Shown: in pieces, positions 1-8,823 of the stretch
How the letters are laid out: each line of letters opens with the position of its first letter
Position numbering within the stretch: position 1 is the stretch's first letter
Assembly (NCBI GenBank): GCA_017547805.1
Contig: JAFYOR010000107.1
Location: 1 to 54,465, forward strand
DNA from: Clostridia bacterium
GTDB taxonomy: Bacteria; Bacillota; Clostridia; Christensenellales; Aristaeellaceae
Length of the DNA stretch: 54,465 bases
Direction: 5' to 3'
The notes under the pieces: model-generated
Databases searched by the model: none
Told to the model about the DNA's origin: nothing
What the model saw: only the letters and a program-made list of their open reading frames with translations
Program-made: the position numbers and the translations under genes

Positions 1-159
1 AATGACACCTCAAAAATACATAAACGAATTAAGAGGATTTGAAAGGTTTGTTTTTGCCAAACTTTACGCAGGTGGCTTCTCAAAAAAACTGTATCGCTTA
101 TTTGAATATAAAAAGAAGTAATTACCAAATTCCAATTTGTCCGATAGGACAATCATGTC
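1..159. other. left-edge intergenic, nothing recognised
   Basis: AT-rich stretch at the window edge. A short open frame crosses it, but it has no ribosome binding site of note and no family resemblance. I see no gene or RNA here. Any gene belonging to this stretch would lie to the left of the window. Confidence 0.5.
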
Positions 160-163
160 TCTT

Positions 164-203
164 AGCAAAAAGATCGTGTATCCTTTTCCGATACACGACC
201 TTT
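164..203 (-). terminator. intrinsic terminator of the PG-binding lipoprotein gene
   Basis: Read on the minus strand, an 11-base stem (AGGTCGTGTAT with its partner ATACACGATCT, one G-U pair) closes a short loop and is followed by a run of five T. It sits about 20 bases after the stop codon. The plus strand also ends in six T, so it may work both ways. Confidence 0.75.
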
Positions 204-219
204 TTTAATATATTCACGT

Positions 220-3180
220 TCACAGCTGTACATACTGCGTATAGCCCTGACTATTTCCAACATAAAGCGTGCTGCCCGCGACGCTCGCCGTTTCAAATTT
301 ACCCGGAATGACCGTCGTCGCATTTTCACCGTTCGCATCGCAGATCACGACGCCGCGGCTCGTCAGCTGGATCACCTTGCTGGCGTACACGCCCATCCAC
401 GTTGCGCTGTCGCGGCGGATGGTGACGCTTCTGCCGTTGAGCACGCGGACAATCGCGCCGCCGGAGCGCACCATCAGCGCCTCTCCGCACATCGCCGCCT
501 GATCGGCCGATCCCGTATACAAAGCAACCTGTCTCCCCGTCTGGATGCCGAAGGAGACAACGCCCTCCTGCGTGACGCACACAAGCGCGTTGCCCGCCGC
601 ATCCACGCAGAAATCCGCCACGCCGCTCATCAGCTCGTTTTCATCGCCGGAAAGCGTGCGCTCCTTCAGTGCGGCATTGGCGTCCAGATAATACATCACG
701 CCGTCATGCAGCGCAAAGCGCGTGATGATCCCCGCGCGAAACAGCACCTCGCGGCTCGTGCCGTCTGCGTTCATGCGGATGACGCAGTCCTCGCCGCCGT
801 CGCTGGCGACATAGTATAGCCGACCGTTTGTCACATGCAGAAAGCGCGGCACATCATAGGAAAGCAGCGTCGGCGCCGTGCCGTTATAGGGCCGCCGGAT
901 CAGCGCGCCGCCGTTGTTGACGTCCGCGTAATAGAGGTTGCTGCGGTCGCTTACGGCGATGCCGCCGCCGGAAATGCTCAGCTGATATGCGCCGTTCAGG
1001 CGGTATTCCTCGTCCTGCCGTCCGGCGTTGCTCACCTGCACCTTCGCCACCTGCGCCGTCACCGCGCCGGAAGCATACAGCTTTGACTGCGTCGCGCTGC
1101 CCGCCTGTCCATCCACGGCAAGCCCGTTGGCGCTTTGAAACGCGCGGATCGCCTGCTGCGTCGCCTCGTCATACACGCCGGAGACAAAAGAACTCGACAA
1201 ATAACCAAGCGCCGCCAGGCGGCTTTGCACCTGGCGGACCTGCTGACCGGACATGCCGGCGGTGAGCACCTCGCTCACCGCCGTATTGCCCTGATATCCA
1301 ATCATATCCCCAACGCGGACGCCGTCGGCATTGATGGCGTCGTCGGAGTAAATGAGTTTTAGGGACTGCGGACCTGCCGCGCCGTCCACCTTGAGATCGT
1401 TTTTGCGCTGGAATTCCTTCGTCGCATCGACCGTCGGCTGATTAAAGACGCCGGTCACATACTTGCTCTGCAGGTATCCAAGCTCATTGAGGCGCCGCTG
1501 ATACTGGCGGACATCCTCGCCCTCGCTTGCCCACTGGATGACGATATCGGTGTTGGGCTTTGCCGTCGGTTCGGGCGTCGCCGCCGACACGCCGCCGGAC
1601 GCACTGCCGCCGAAGTATTCGCCGTAGGCCACCGCGCTGCCGCTGTAGAGGATCGCCAGCGTACCCTTGCCGGCAATGCCGTCCGCAGTCAGGCCGTTGG
1701 CCTCCTGAAAGAGCTTCACGGCGCGCTCCGTGCCGGAGCCGAACTGTCCGTCCGGCTGGCTGGAGAGGTAGCCAAGATCCAGCAGATACTGCTGCAGGAC
1801 GAGCACCTGCTTATTTTCATCGCCCCTGCGCAGCGTGGAGAGCGTTTCCGTGGGCACTTCCTCAATCGTGCCGTCCTCGCCTGCGGGAATCGCCGTGCCG
1901 CTGGAGAGCTTGCTTTGCGTACCCTTGCCGGCGATGCCGTCCGCCGTCAGGCCGTTGGCCAGCTGGAAGCGCGTCACGGCGACGGTCGTCTCCTCCGTGT
2001 AGCGTCCGTCAATTCTGCCGGTATAGTAACCCAGCTCGAAGAGCTGCGCCTGAAGGATATAGACATTTTCGCCCGTATCGCCCTCGCGCAGCGTCACCAC
2101 GCCGGAGGGCGCCGGGGTCGGCGTCGTCTTCGTGGCAGCCTTTGCGCTGCCCGCCAGCTTGCGCAGCGTCGTCGCGCCCGCCTTGCCGTCCGCGGTCAGG
2201 CCGTTGTTTTTCTGGAAGGCCGTCAGCGCAATCTGCGTCTCCTCGCCAAATACGCCGTCCGCCACGCCGGTCAGGTAGCGCAGCTCGATCAGGCGCTGCT
2301 GCAGGGCATACACATCGTTGCCCGTCATCCCCAGCTCCAGACTGCGGGACGCGCCGGGATCCGCGGTGGCGACGGGATTGCTGGCGTAGTTGGCGCTCGC
2401 GCTGTAAAGCTTTTTCTGCGTTTGTTCGCCCGCCTGTCCGTCGCCGGAGAGCCCGTTGTTGCGCTGGAACGCCTTAACTGCCGTCACTGTCGTCTCGCCG
2501 TACAGGCCGTCCGCGCCGCCGGCATAATAGCCAAGCTCCGCCAGACGCGCCTGCAGCTTGCGCACCTCCACGCCGGAAGAACCCTTCTTGAGCAGGGAAT
2601 ACGACTGTGCAGTCCCATCCACGGTGACGTATTTGGGCTGGGCGGAATGCGCATACAGCGCGTCCTGCGTCTTCCTGCCTGCAACGCCGTCGGCAGCGAT
2701 CCCGTGACGCTGCTGGAATTCCATAACCGCCGTCTGCGTGTTCAGCCCGTAGTTGCCGTCGACGACGCCGGTATAGTAGCCCAGCTCAGTCAGCCGGACC
2801 TGAAGATCCGCGACGTCGCTGCCTGTGGAACCCACGCGCAGCACGGGATAGCCCGCGTTGTAATCCTGTGTGGAGGTCTGCCAGGACTGCGCATTGGGAT
2901 CTGCCGTCACCACCGGGCGCGGCGTCGTCTCATTCACGCTGTCCTTCGTCCAGTCTTCCCATGTGCTCTGGTCGCTGGCCTGCCACTGGTCGGGCGTCGA
3001 CGTCGGCACGGGCGTCGGGCTGGGCGTCGGCGCGTCGGTGGGCAGCGGCTGCACCGTCCCGAACGGAATCACGCCCTCGGTGATCGTCAGCGGTTCCAGC
3101 GTCGGATCCGGCTGAATCAGACAGCCGCTGAGCATAAAGAGCATCGCCGCCAGATACAGCAAAAGAAGCGCTCGCTTCAT
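220..3180 (-). CDS. lipoprotein with seven peptidoglycan-binding repeats and a C-terminal beta-propeller
   Basis: A 986-residue exported protein. The start is the ATG giving MKRALLLLYLAAMLF, followed by a lipobox LSGC with Cys20, so it should be lipid-anchored outside the membrane. After a Pro/Thr-rich linker, seven PG_binding_1-type repeats run from about residue 114 to 710; each has the pattern LQxRLxELGYxxGxxDGxxG...AVxxFQxxNGLxxDGxAG. Such repeats usually bind cell-wall glycan. The last ~265 residues contain repeated YYxDxx/LYYV blades resembling the DUF5050-type propeller. No hydrolase domain is visible, so a wall-attached sensor or scaffold is inferred. The stop of the upstream HAD gene is only 4 bases away, so the two are probably co-transcribed. 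A longer in-frame start exists upstream but would lack a signal peptide at the N terminus. Confidence 0.85.
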   Translation of the reverse strand: MKRALLLLYLAAMLFMLSGCLIQPDPTLEPLTITEGVIPFGTVQPLPTDAPTPSPTPVPTSTPDQWQASDQSTWEDWTKDSVNETTPRPVVTADPNAQSWQTSTQDYNAGYPVLRVGSTGSDVADLQVRLTELGYYTGVVDGNYGLNTQTAVMEFQQRHGIAADGVAGRKTQDALYAHSAQPKYVTVDGTAQSYSLLKKGSSGVEVRKLQARLAELGYYAGGADGLYGETTVTAVKAFQRNNGLSGDGQAGEQTQKKLYSASANYASNPVATADPGASRSLELGMTGNDVYALQQRLIELRYLTGVADGVFGEETQIALTAFQKNNGLTADGKAGATTLRKLAGSAKAATKTTPTPAPSGVVTLREGDTGENVYILQAQLFELGYYTGRIDGRYTEETTVAVTRFQLANGLTADGIAGKGTQSKLSSGTAIPAGEDGTIEEVPTETLSTLRRGDENKQVLVLQQYLLDLGYLSSQPDGQFGSGTERAVKLFQEANGLTADGIAGKGTLAILYSGSAVAYGEYFGGSASGGVSAATPEPTAKPNTDIVIQWASEGEDVRQYQRRLNELGYLQSKYVTGVFNQPTVDATKEFQRKNDLKVDGAAGPQSLKLIYSDDAINADGVRVGDMIGYQGNTAVSEVLTAGMSGQQVRQVQSRLAALGYLSSSFVSGVYDEATQQAIRAFQSANGLAVDGQAGSATQSKLYASGAVTAQVAKVQVSNAGRQDEEYRLNGAYQLSISGGGIAVSDRSNLYYADVNNGGALIRRPYNGTAPTLLSYDVPRFLHVTNGRLYYVASDGGEDCVIRMNADGTSREVLFRAGIITRFALHDGVMYYLDANAALKERTLSGDENELMSGVADFCVDAAGNALVCVTQEGVVSFGIQTGRQVALYTGSADQAAMCGEALMVRSGGAIVRVLNGRSVTIRRDSATWMGVYASKVIQLTSRGVVICDANGENATTVIPGKFETASVAGSTLYVGNSQGYTQYVQL

Positions 3181-3184
3181 GGTA

Positions 3185-3886
3185 TCACTCCTTTTCCCCG
3201 GACAGAATACCGTCCACCTCGTCAAGGCTCGTAATTTCGTATGCGACGGGCAGTCCCTTCGTGTTCTTCGCCCCCTTGGGGTTGAACCAGCAGGCGTCGA
3301 TGCCCGCGTTCGCCGCAGCCGCAATATCGCTTGAAAGCGAATCGCCCAGCATCAGCACGCGGCGCTTGTCGGTGACATTCGCCATTTCCATGCCGATTTC
3401 AAGCATTCTGGGATCCGGCTTCGCCGCGCCGACCTCCTCGCTGATGACCAGCCCGGAAAGAAACGGCGCAATCGGGCAATGATCCATGCGCCCGTGCTGC
3501 ACCTTGGAAATGCCGTTGGTCACGATGATCACCGGCACCAGCCTGCTCCAGCGCTCAAGCGCCTCAAACGCGCCCGCAAGCGGCACGCCCTGGCGTCCCA
3601 GAGAATCGGTGAACGCCGTCGCCATCGCCGGCGCATTAAATTCATAGCCGATCTTTTCAAGGAACAGCTCAAACCGGCGCACGCGCAGCACGCTCTGCGT
3701 GATGCCGCCCCTTTCAAGCAGCTCCCAAAGAGACTGGTTGATTACCGAATAGGTATGAAGCAGCTGCGGCGTTGCCGTCAGCCCTGCCACAGCGCAGGCG
3801 TCGTAAAACGCCAGCTCCTCCGCCTTCTCAAAATCAAAAATCGTATTGTCCGCGTCGCACAGCAACAGATCATAACGCTTGCTCAT
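3185..3886 (-). CDS. HAD-superfamily phosphatase, YjjG/YfnB type
   Basis: A 233-residue cytoplasmic hydrolase. Haloacid dehalogenase motifs are in order: nucleophile motif I CDADNTIFDF near the N terminus, motif II VTNGISK, motif III lysine in GAAKPDP and motif IV MLGDSLSSDI. The C1 cap and the SSDIAAAANAG-DACWFNP ending match the YjjG/YfnB nucleotidase group, which dephosphorylates nucleoside monophosphates. The start is the ATG preceded by AAAGGAG; an upstream in-frame ATG has no such site. It is first in a pair with the lipoprotein gene. Exact substrate is not readable from sequence. Confidence 0.85.
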   Translation of the reverse strand: MSKRYDLLLCDADNTIFDFEKAEELAFYDACAVAGLTATPQLLHTYSVINQSLWELLERGGITQSVLRVRRFELFLEKIGYEFNAPAMATAFTDSLGRQGVPLAGAFEALERWSRLVPVIIVTNGISKVQHGRMDHCPIAPFLSGLVISEEVGAAKPDPRMLEIGMEMANVTDKRRVLMLGDSLSSDIAAAANAGIDACWFNPKGAKNTKGLPVAYEITSLDEVDGILSGEKE

Positions 3887-3938
3887 GGAATTTCTCCTTT
3901 TATCCCACGGGCAAAAAGCCCGATATCCTTGCAATTGT

Positions 3939-3966
3939 ATTTTATCATAATTCACCCGGATTGCAA
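3939..3966 (-). promoter_or_regulatory. putative sigma-A promoter of the HAD gene
   Basis: Minus-strand TTGCAA, 16 bases, TAAAAT, about 50 bases before the HAD start codon. The -35 box matches the consensus at four of six positions. Confidence 0.45.
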
Positions 3967-3984
3967 GGCTGTATATATAACGAA

Positions 3985-4009
3985 GCTGCGGATGGAATTC
4001 ATCCGCAGC
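3985..4009 (-). terminator. hairpin after the permease gene
   Basis: A perfect 10-base stem (GCTGCGGATG with CATCCGCAGC) 20 bases after the permease stop codon. The following minus-strand sequence is only moderately T-rich, so it is a probable but not classical terminator. Confidence 0.5.
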
Positions 4010-4028
4010 CCTCAGTTTGTATTCTGTT

Positions 4029-5351
4029 TTACACGCCCCAGATCATCCAGATGTAGGCATAGCCGGTGAGCACGGCGGCGAAGGTGAAGGGCACGCCGAT
4101 GCGCAGGAAATCCCCCGTCGTTACCGTTTCCCCATTCTTGCGCAGGATGCCGATGGCGGTGATGTTCGCGCTCGCGCCGATGGGCGTGAGGTTGCCGCCG
4201 AGCGTCGCGCCGGTCAGAAGACCGAAGTAGAACACATTGGGATCCATGCCCGCGCCGCCGTTCATGAGGCCCGCGATGCCGGTGACAACCGGAAGCATCG
4301 TCGCCACATAGGGGATGTTGTCGATGAACGCGGACAGCGCGACGGACGCAAAGACGAGCAGCGTATAGAGCAGGAACGGGTTATCGCCCGCGACGGCAAA
4401 GAAGAGATTCGCCACGGCGTCGATGACGCCCGCCGCGGTGATACCCTCGATGACGATGAACAAACCGCACAGCAGCAGCAGCGTATCGCGGTCAAGGTCT
4501 TCAATGACCTTCTTAAGCGGGCGCAGGCCGCCCTCCTTCATGCACTGGCGCACAACACCGATTACGCACAGGGCAAGGCAGATCAGTCCGCTGCGCAGAC
4601 CGTAAAGCGTGTAGAGCACGGTTCCCTGCGCAGGGGCGGGCAGGAAGGACGCAAGAATCAGCAGCACAACCACCCCGATCATCAGCGCGGAGGGAACATA
4701 ATCGCTCACCTGTGTTTCCACCTTCGCAGCGACCTTCTGCGTATGATCGCGGAAGAGCCAGAGCAGCACAAGAATACTCGCCAGCGCGCCAAACTCCACG
4801 CCAAAGAAGATGCCCGGCTTGCCCTGCATGAAGAAGAAGTCAAGGAAGTTCATGCCGGCATAGCCGCCCAGCAGGATACTCGTCGTATCGCCCACAAGCG
4901 TCGCAGCGCCCTGCAGGTTGGAGGATACCGCGATGGCGATGAGCACCGGCACGGGAGAAATTCTGAGCTTTCTGGAAATCGCCAGACCGATCGGCGCCAC
5001 CATCAGCACCGTCGCCACGTTATCCACAAACGCGCTGATCACGCCCGCAAAGAGCGCCAGCACCGTCACCGCCCACTTGACGTTGGGCACGCGGGTGAGC
5101 AGCATCTCGGCAAGACGCGCGGGCATCCTGCTCTCGATAAACAGCGTCACAATGCCCATCGTGCCGCCGATCATCAGCAAAACATTGTAATCAATCGCCC
5201 TCAGCGCACTCGGGATGCTCATGTCAAACACCCCCGCCAGACCCATCACCACAAAGAGCGCCGCCGCGCCCAGCGCAATCCACGGACGGTATTGCGTGAA
5301 GGTCAGCATCAGCGCATACATCACGACAAAAACAAGTAATGCAGGTATCAT
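4029..5351 (-). CDS. ArsB/NhaD/CitM-type anion permease (ion transporter superfamily)
   Basis: A 440-residue integral membrane protein with about eleven hydrophobic segments. The two halves carry the paired signature of this superfamily: SAFVDNVATVLMVAPI in the first half and SAFIDNIPYVATMLPVV in the second, each following a re-entrant stretch, plus NLQGAATLVGDTTS and NLTPIGASANITA. These are the substrate-binding loops of ArsB, CitM and P-protein relatives. The substrate (citrate, arsenite or Na+/H+) cannot be decided. The ATG start has GGAGGA six bases upstream. It stands alone, with no arsR or citrate-metabolism neighbour. Confidence 0.8.
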   Translation of the reverse strand: MIPALLVFVVMYALMLTFTQYRPWIALGAAALFVVMGLAGVFDMSIPSALRAIDYNVLLMIGGTMGIVTLFIESRMPARLAEMLLTRVPNVKWAVTVLALFAGVISAFVDNVATVLMVAPIGLAISRKLRISPVPVLIAIAVSSNLQGAATLVGDTTSILLGGYAGMNFLDFFFMQGKPGIFFGVEFGALASILVLLWLFRDHTQKVAAKVETQVSDYVPSALMIGVVVLLILASFLPAPAQGTVLYTLYGLRSGLICLALCVIGVVRQCMKEGGLRPLKKVIEDLDRDTLLLLCGLFIVIEGITAAGVIDAVANLFFAVAGDNPFLLYTLLVFASVALSAFIDNIPYVATMLPVVTGIAGLMNGGAGMDPNVFYFGLLTGATLGGNLTPIGASANITAIGILRKNGETVTTGDFLRIGVPFTFAAVLTGYAYIWMIWGV

Positions 5352-5466
5352 GAAAGTCCTCCTTATCCCCGATTACAGCAAGGCATATTCACACCGATAT
5401 TATATCAGCTGCGGAATGAATATGTTGACAAGAATTATTTGCCGGTCATTCACGCGTTATACAAAT

Positions 5467-5566
5467 GCGGGCAGTGCCCGCTTCCACATCCGAAAAACTC
5501 TGTGGTTCTTGTTTCTTCTGCGTCCGTGGCCGATGTTTTTGCGCAGTTTCTTACAGAGCAAAAAAA
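5467..5566. repeat. family A repeat, single unit
   Basis: One ~100 bp unit starting with the hairpin GCGGGCAGTGCCCGC, then CCACATCCGAAA, a TTCTTCTGCG block, a GGCCG block and an end CTTACAGAGCAAAAAAAG that runs into the terminator of the mbl-like gene. The same unit occurs in tandem at 19365 and 21899. Confidence 0.75.
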
Positions 5567-5585
5567 GACGGGCATACGCCCGTCT
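5560..5585 (-). terminator. intrinsic terminator of the mbl-like gene
   Basis: Minus-strand stem AGACGGGC with GCCCGTCT around a four-base loop, followed by seven T; 9 bases after the stop codon. Confidence 0.85.
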
Positions 5586-5593
5586 TGATTCAC

Positions 5594-6634
5594 TTAATCG
5601 TCCTGCCGGATATCGTCGCTGCGGCTGCCGGCGGTAAAGTCGATATTCTCATATCGATCCGCCTCGTCGATGAGCAGGGACAAGCCGCTGGCTACGCAAA
5701 GATCCGGCTCCTCCGCCAGCGTAACGGGAATGCCCAGAATCTCCGTGAGCACCTCGTCAAGGCCAAAGAGCTGCGCGCCGCCGCCGGAAAGGGTGATGCC
5801 CTCGTCGAAAATATCGCTGGCCAGCTCGGGCGGCGTGCGCTCGATCATCCTGTGCAGCGCGCTGCCCAGCTGACGCACGGGCTCATCCAGCGCTTCGATC
5901 ATTTCCTCGGAGTTGACCGTTACCGCGCGGGGCAGGCCGGTCACCAGACTCCGGCCGCAGGCGTCCATCTCCAGCTTCGCGCCGCGCATGCGCGCCGAGC
6001 CGATGTTGATCTTCAGATCCTCCGCCGTATGCGCGCCGATGAGCAGATTATGCTTTTTTCGCATGAAGTCGATGATCGCATCGTCAAACTTATCGCCGCC
6101 GACCGCGAGGATATCCCACACGATCTGATGCCCCATCGAGAAGACGGAAACGTTCGTACGGCCGCCGCCGATATCGATGTTCATGCGGCCATAGGGCTGG
6201 TCAATGCGCACGCCGCCGCCGATGGCGGAGGCGACGTTTTCATCCACCGGGATGACGCTGCGAACGCCCGCGTCCACCAGCACATCCACCAGCGTCTGCC
6301 GCTCGCTGGGCGCCATGCCGCAGGGCAGCGCCAGCGTCATCCTCGGGCGGAACGCCGCGCGCTTGCCCACCACCTTGCGGATGGAGTAGCGCAGCATCTT
6401 GCTCACCAGGTCAAAGCTGCGGATGCGTCCCTCGCGCAGCGGACGCTCGACCATCAGGTCCGCCGGCGTCCTGCCGTACATCCGGCGCGCCGCCTCGCCC
6501 ACCTCAATGACCTCGCGGCTCCTGCGGTGATAGGCGACGTAAGCCGGCTCGCTCAGCACGAGTCCCTTTCCCTTGACCACGATGTGCATCGTGGACGTAC
6601 CCAGATCCATTCCCAGTTCATCAACGCCAAACAT
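5594..6634 (-). CDS. mbl: MreB/Mbl-family bacterial actin
   Basis: A 346-residue actin-like ATPase that organises lateral cell-wall synthesis under the membrane. Phosphate-1 motif DLGTSTMHI, connect and phosphate-2 motif DIGGGRTNVSVF, and adenosine motif TLSGGGAQLFGLDE are all present, at the usual MreB positions and length. It lies 42 bases after spoIIID on the same strand; in Bacillus subtilis the gene after spoIIID is mbl, so the paralogue name is given from synteny as well as sequence. The sequence itself is rather divergent (for example GTSTMHIVVKGKG instead of the usual GTANTLVYVKGKG), so an MreB or MreBH assignment is possible. Confidence 0.85.
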   Translation of the reverse strand: MFGVDELGMDLGTSTMHIVVKGKGLVLSEPAYVAYHRRSREVIEVGEAARRMYGRTPADLMVERPLREGRIRSFDLVSKMLRYSIRKVVGKRAAFRPRMTLALPCGMAPSERQTLVDVLVDAGVRSVIPVDENVASAIGGGVRIDQPYGRMNIDIGGGRTNVSVFSMGHQIVWDILAVGGDKFDDAIIDFMRKKHNLLIGAHTAEDLKINIGSARMRGAKLEMDACGRSLVTGLPRAVTVNSEEMIEALDEPVRQLGSALHRMIERTPPELASDIFDEGITLSGGGAQLFGLDEVLTEILGIPVTLAEEPDLCVASGLSLLIDEADRYENIDFTAGSRSDDIRQDD

Positions 6635-6676
6635 GAAAGCTGTATTCCTCCATCCGTCCGCTCGCGCGGACAGCCC

Positions 6677-6994
6677 TTACTCATTACTCTTTGTCTGCAA
6701 ATCTTCAATCGACCGGCGTCGCACACAAACGTGCCGGTTTTCCTCTTTCATCCGCGCATAGCGCAGGCGCGTTGCCTCGCCGCCCCGGATATGGCGCTGC
6801 GCCTTATTAACGGCAAACACCCGCATGACTTCTCTGTACAGCGCCGGCGAAAGCCCCTTCAGCCGCGTTTCCATGTCCTTGTGCACCGTGGATTTTGATA
6901 CGCCCAGCAGGCGCGCCGTTTGCCGCACGGTCGCCCCGGTCAGGGCGATATGCTCCGCGGCCTTCAGCACCCTGCGCTCGATCTTCTCATTCAC
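6677..6994 (-). CDS. spoIIID: sporulation transcriptional regulator SpoIIID
   Basis: A 105-residue DNA-binding protein that controls mother-cell gene expression in sporulation. The helix-turn-helix VRQTARLLGVSKSTVHKDM and the following RLxxLxPxLYxEVxxVxxxNKAxRHIRGGEATRLRY are hallmarks of the family. I chose the GTG start (VNEKIE) because a G6 ribosome binding site ends six bases upstream of it; the ATG two codons earlier directly abuts that site. Operon with the mbl-like gene matches Bacillus order and marks the organism as a spore former or a close relative of one. Confidence 0.93.
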   Translation of the reverse strand: MNEKIERRVLKAAEHIALTGATVRQTARLLGVSKSTVHKDMETRLKGLSPALYREVMRVFAVNKAQRHIRGGEATRLRYARMKEENRHVCVRRRSIEDLQTKSNE

Positions 6995-7178
6995 GCGCAT
7001 CCCCCCAGAAGTCTGTCTGTTCCGGGGTATCCTATGCTGGAGGGATGTGCAAAAGGCATTGAACCGTTCGCGCAGAAGCGCGGTTTCTCTATTTATGATA
7101 CAGCAGAAAACGCCGTATCGTCAAGGGAAGACATCACAACCCCATCTGCCCTTTGTAGGGGAGGGGCTCTGCTCCTCC

Positions 7179-8024
7179 CTAAGCTTCTACCGGTTCATCA
7201 TCGAAATAGGAAAGACCTTTTGCTTCATCGCCCTCGTAGAGCACGCGCATGAGCATCAGTCCCTTTGCCGGGGCAGTCTGCCCCAGCGCAAGGCGGTCTC
7301 CGTTGGCGATCGCCTGTGCAATCGCGCCCGGTTCCCGTTTGCCCGTGCCCACTTCCATCAGCGTGCCGGCGATGATGCGCACCATGTTGTAAAGGAATCC
7401 GTCGCCCATGACCGTCAGCGTCACGACGTCGCCGCTGCGCTTTACTTCCGCTTTGTAAATCGTGCGCACAGTGCTTCTAACGACGCTGCCGCTGGCGGCG
7501 AACGCCGCGAAGTCGTGCGTGCCGATGAGCGCCTGCGCCTCTTCATGCATCAGCGCCTCATCGAGCTTGAGCGGAACATGCGCCATAAACTGCCGCCCCA
7601 CCGCGCAGTCGTGGCGGGAATTATAGAACGTATAGCGGTATACCTTTCCTGCCGCAGCGTAGCGCGCGTGGAATTTCTCCCGCGCCGGACCGCTTTCACG
7701 CACACGGATATCCGGCGGCAGCATCGTATTGAGCGCAAAGGCGATCTTTTCCGGCGGGATGCGCGTCGCGCTGTCAAAATGCACGCACAAGCCCAGCGCG
7801 TGAACGCCTGCGTCCGTGCGGCTGGATCCCGTGCAGGCGATAGCTTCGCCCGTCAGGCGGGAAAGCGCTTCCTCCAGCGTCTGCTGAACGGACGGACCGT
7901 TGATCTGCCGCTGCCAGCCGCAGTAATCCGTCCCGTCGTATTCCACGATCAGATAAAACCGCACAAGTCCCTGCGCCGGAACATCCGCCTCGCTCTCGCG
8001 GTGCTTTGAAACCAGCTTAACCAA
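7179..8024 (-). CDS. truA: tRNA pseudouridine(38-40) synthase TruA
   Basis: A 281-residue enzyme that isomerises uridines 38-40 in the tRNA anticodon arm. The catalytic Asp lies in SSRTDAGVHALG; YDGTDYCGWQRQ, NTMLPPDIRV, YRYTFYN and DGFLYNMVRIIAGTL are all typical. The start is a TTG preceded by GGAGGG with eight bases spacing and overlapping the last codons of ecfT by 8 bases; this gives a ~20-residue N-terminal extension relative to most TruA proteins. The order ecfA1-ecfA2-ecfT-truA is the common Firmicutes arrangement, here without the ribosomal protein genes that often flank it. Confidence 0.95.
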   Translation of the reverse strand: MVKLVSKHRESEADVPAQGLVRFYLIVEYDGTDYCGWQRQINGPSVQQTLEEALSRLTGEAIACTGSSRTDAGVHALGLCVHFDSATRIPPEKIAFALNTMLPPDIRVRESGPAREKFHARYAAAGKVYRYTFYNSRHDCAVGRQFMAHVPLKLDEALMHEEAQALIGTHDFAAFAASGSVVRSTVRTIYKAEVKRSGDVVTLTVMGDGFLYNMVRIIAGTLMEVGTGKREPGAIAQAIANGDRLALGQTAPAKGLMLMRVLYEGDEAKGLSYFDDEPVEA

Positions 8025-8823
8025 GGAGCATGCCCTCCGCGATGATGACCGCCATATACGCCGCCATCGCCAGCGCGCCGTAGAGATCCAGCTTCGTGTA
8101 CTTCAGCTCGCGCAGGCGGGTGCGGTGGTCGCCGCCGCGATAGCAGCGCGCCTCCATCGCCATTGCCAGGTCGTTTGCGCGCTTGAAGGCGCTGACAAAC
8201 AGCGGCACCAGCAGCGGAATCATCGCCTTGGCACGGGCCAGCAGGTTGCCGCTTTCAAAGTCCGCGCCGCGCGCCATCTGCGCCTTCTTGATCTTGTCCG
8301 TCTCCTCCAGCAGCGTGGGGATGAAGCGGAGCGCGATGGTCATCATCATCGCCAGCTCGTGGGAGGGGAAGTGGAACCTCTGCAGCGGATGCATCAGCCG
8401 CTCAAGGCCGTCGGTCAGGCGCACCGGGCTGGTCGTCAGCGTCAGCACGGAGGTGCCCATCACCAGAAATACAAGGCGCAGCGCGAAATATACCGCGTTT
8501 TCCACCGCCTCCAGCGTGAGGGTAAAAAAGCCGAGGGAAACAAGCGGCGTTTCGCCCTGCACAAAGAACAGATTGAGCAGGAAGGTAAAGATGATGATGA
8601 AGCGCAGGGGCTTGACGCCCTTGAGCAGATAGGAAAAACGGATGCCCGACAGGCGGACGACCAGATACAAAAACGCCAGCGCGATCACATAGCCCGGAAG
8701 GTTGGCGACCATGAAGACGCCGACGATGTAAATGATCGTCAGGATCAGCTTCATGCGCGGATCCATGCGGTGAATGACCGAATTGCCCGGGAAATACTGG
8801 CCCAGCGTGATATCGCTCAGCAT
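8017..8823 (-). CDS. ecfT: energy-coupling factor transporter transmembrane protein EcfT
   Basis: A 268-residue membrane protein that couples the two ATPases to interchangeable S components in group II ECF vitamin importers. It starts [20 protein letters not shown], has about five or six membrane segments, and carries two Ala-Arg-Gly-type coupling motifs seen here as MARGADF and MEARCYRGG. It overlaps ecfA2 by 7 bases and truA by 8 bases, so one mRNA is almost certain. No S-component gene is next to it. Confidence 0.95.
   Translation of the reverse strand: MLSDITLGQYFPGNSVIHRMDPRMKLILTIIYIVGVFMVANLPGYVIALAFLYLVVRLSGIRFSYLLKGVKPLRFIIIFTFLLNLFFVQGETPLVSLGFFTLTLEAVENAVYFALRLVFLVMGTSVLTLTTSPVRLTDGLERLMHPLQRFHFPSHELAMMMTIALRFIPTLLEETDKIKKAQMARGADFESGNLLARAKAMIPLLVPLFVSAFKRANDLAMAMEARCYRGGDHRTRLRELKYTKLDLYGALAMAAYMAVIIAEGMLLG

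Noticed and set aside
39-311. 90-codon frame at the left edge
   Set aside because: No ribosome binding site, crosses a terminator and the end of the lipoprotein gene.
1915-3234. 439-codon frame opposite the PG-binding lipoprotein
   Set aside because: Antisense of the repeat-rich gene; Arg-rich and featureless.
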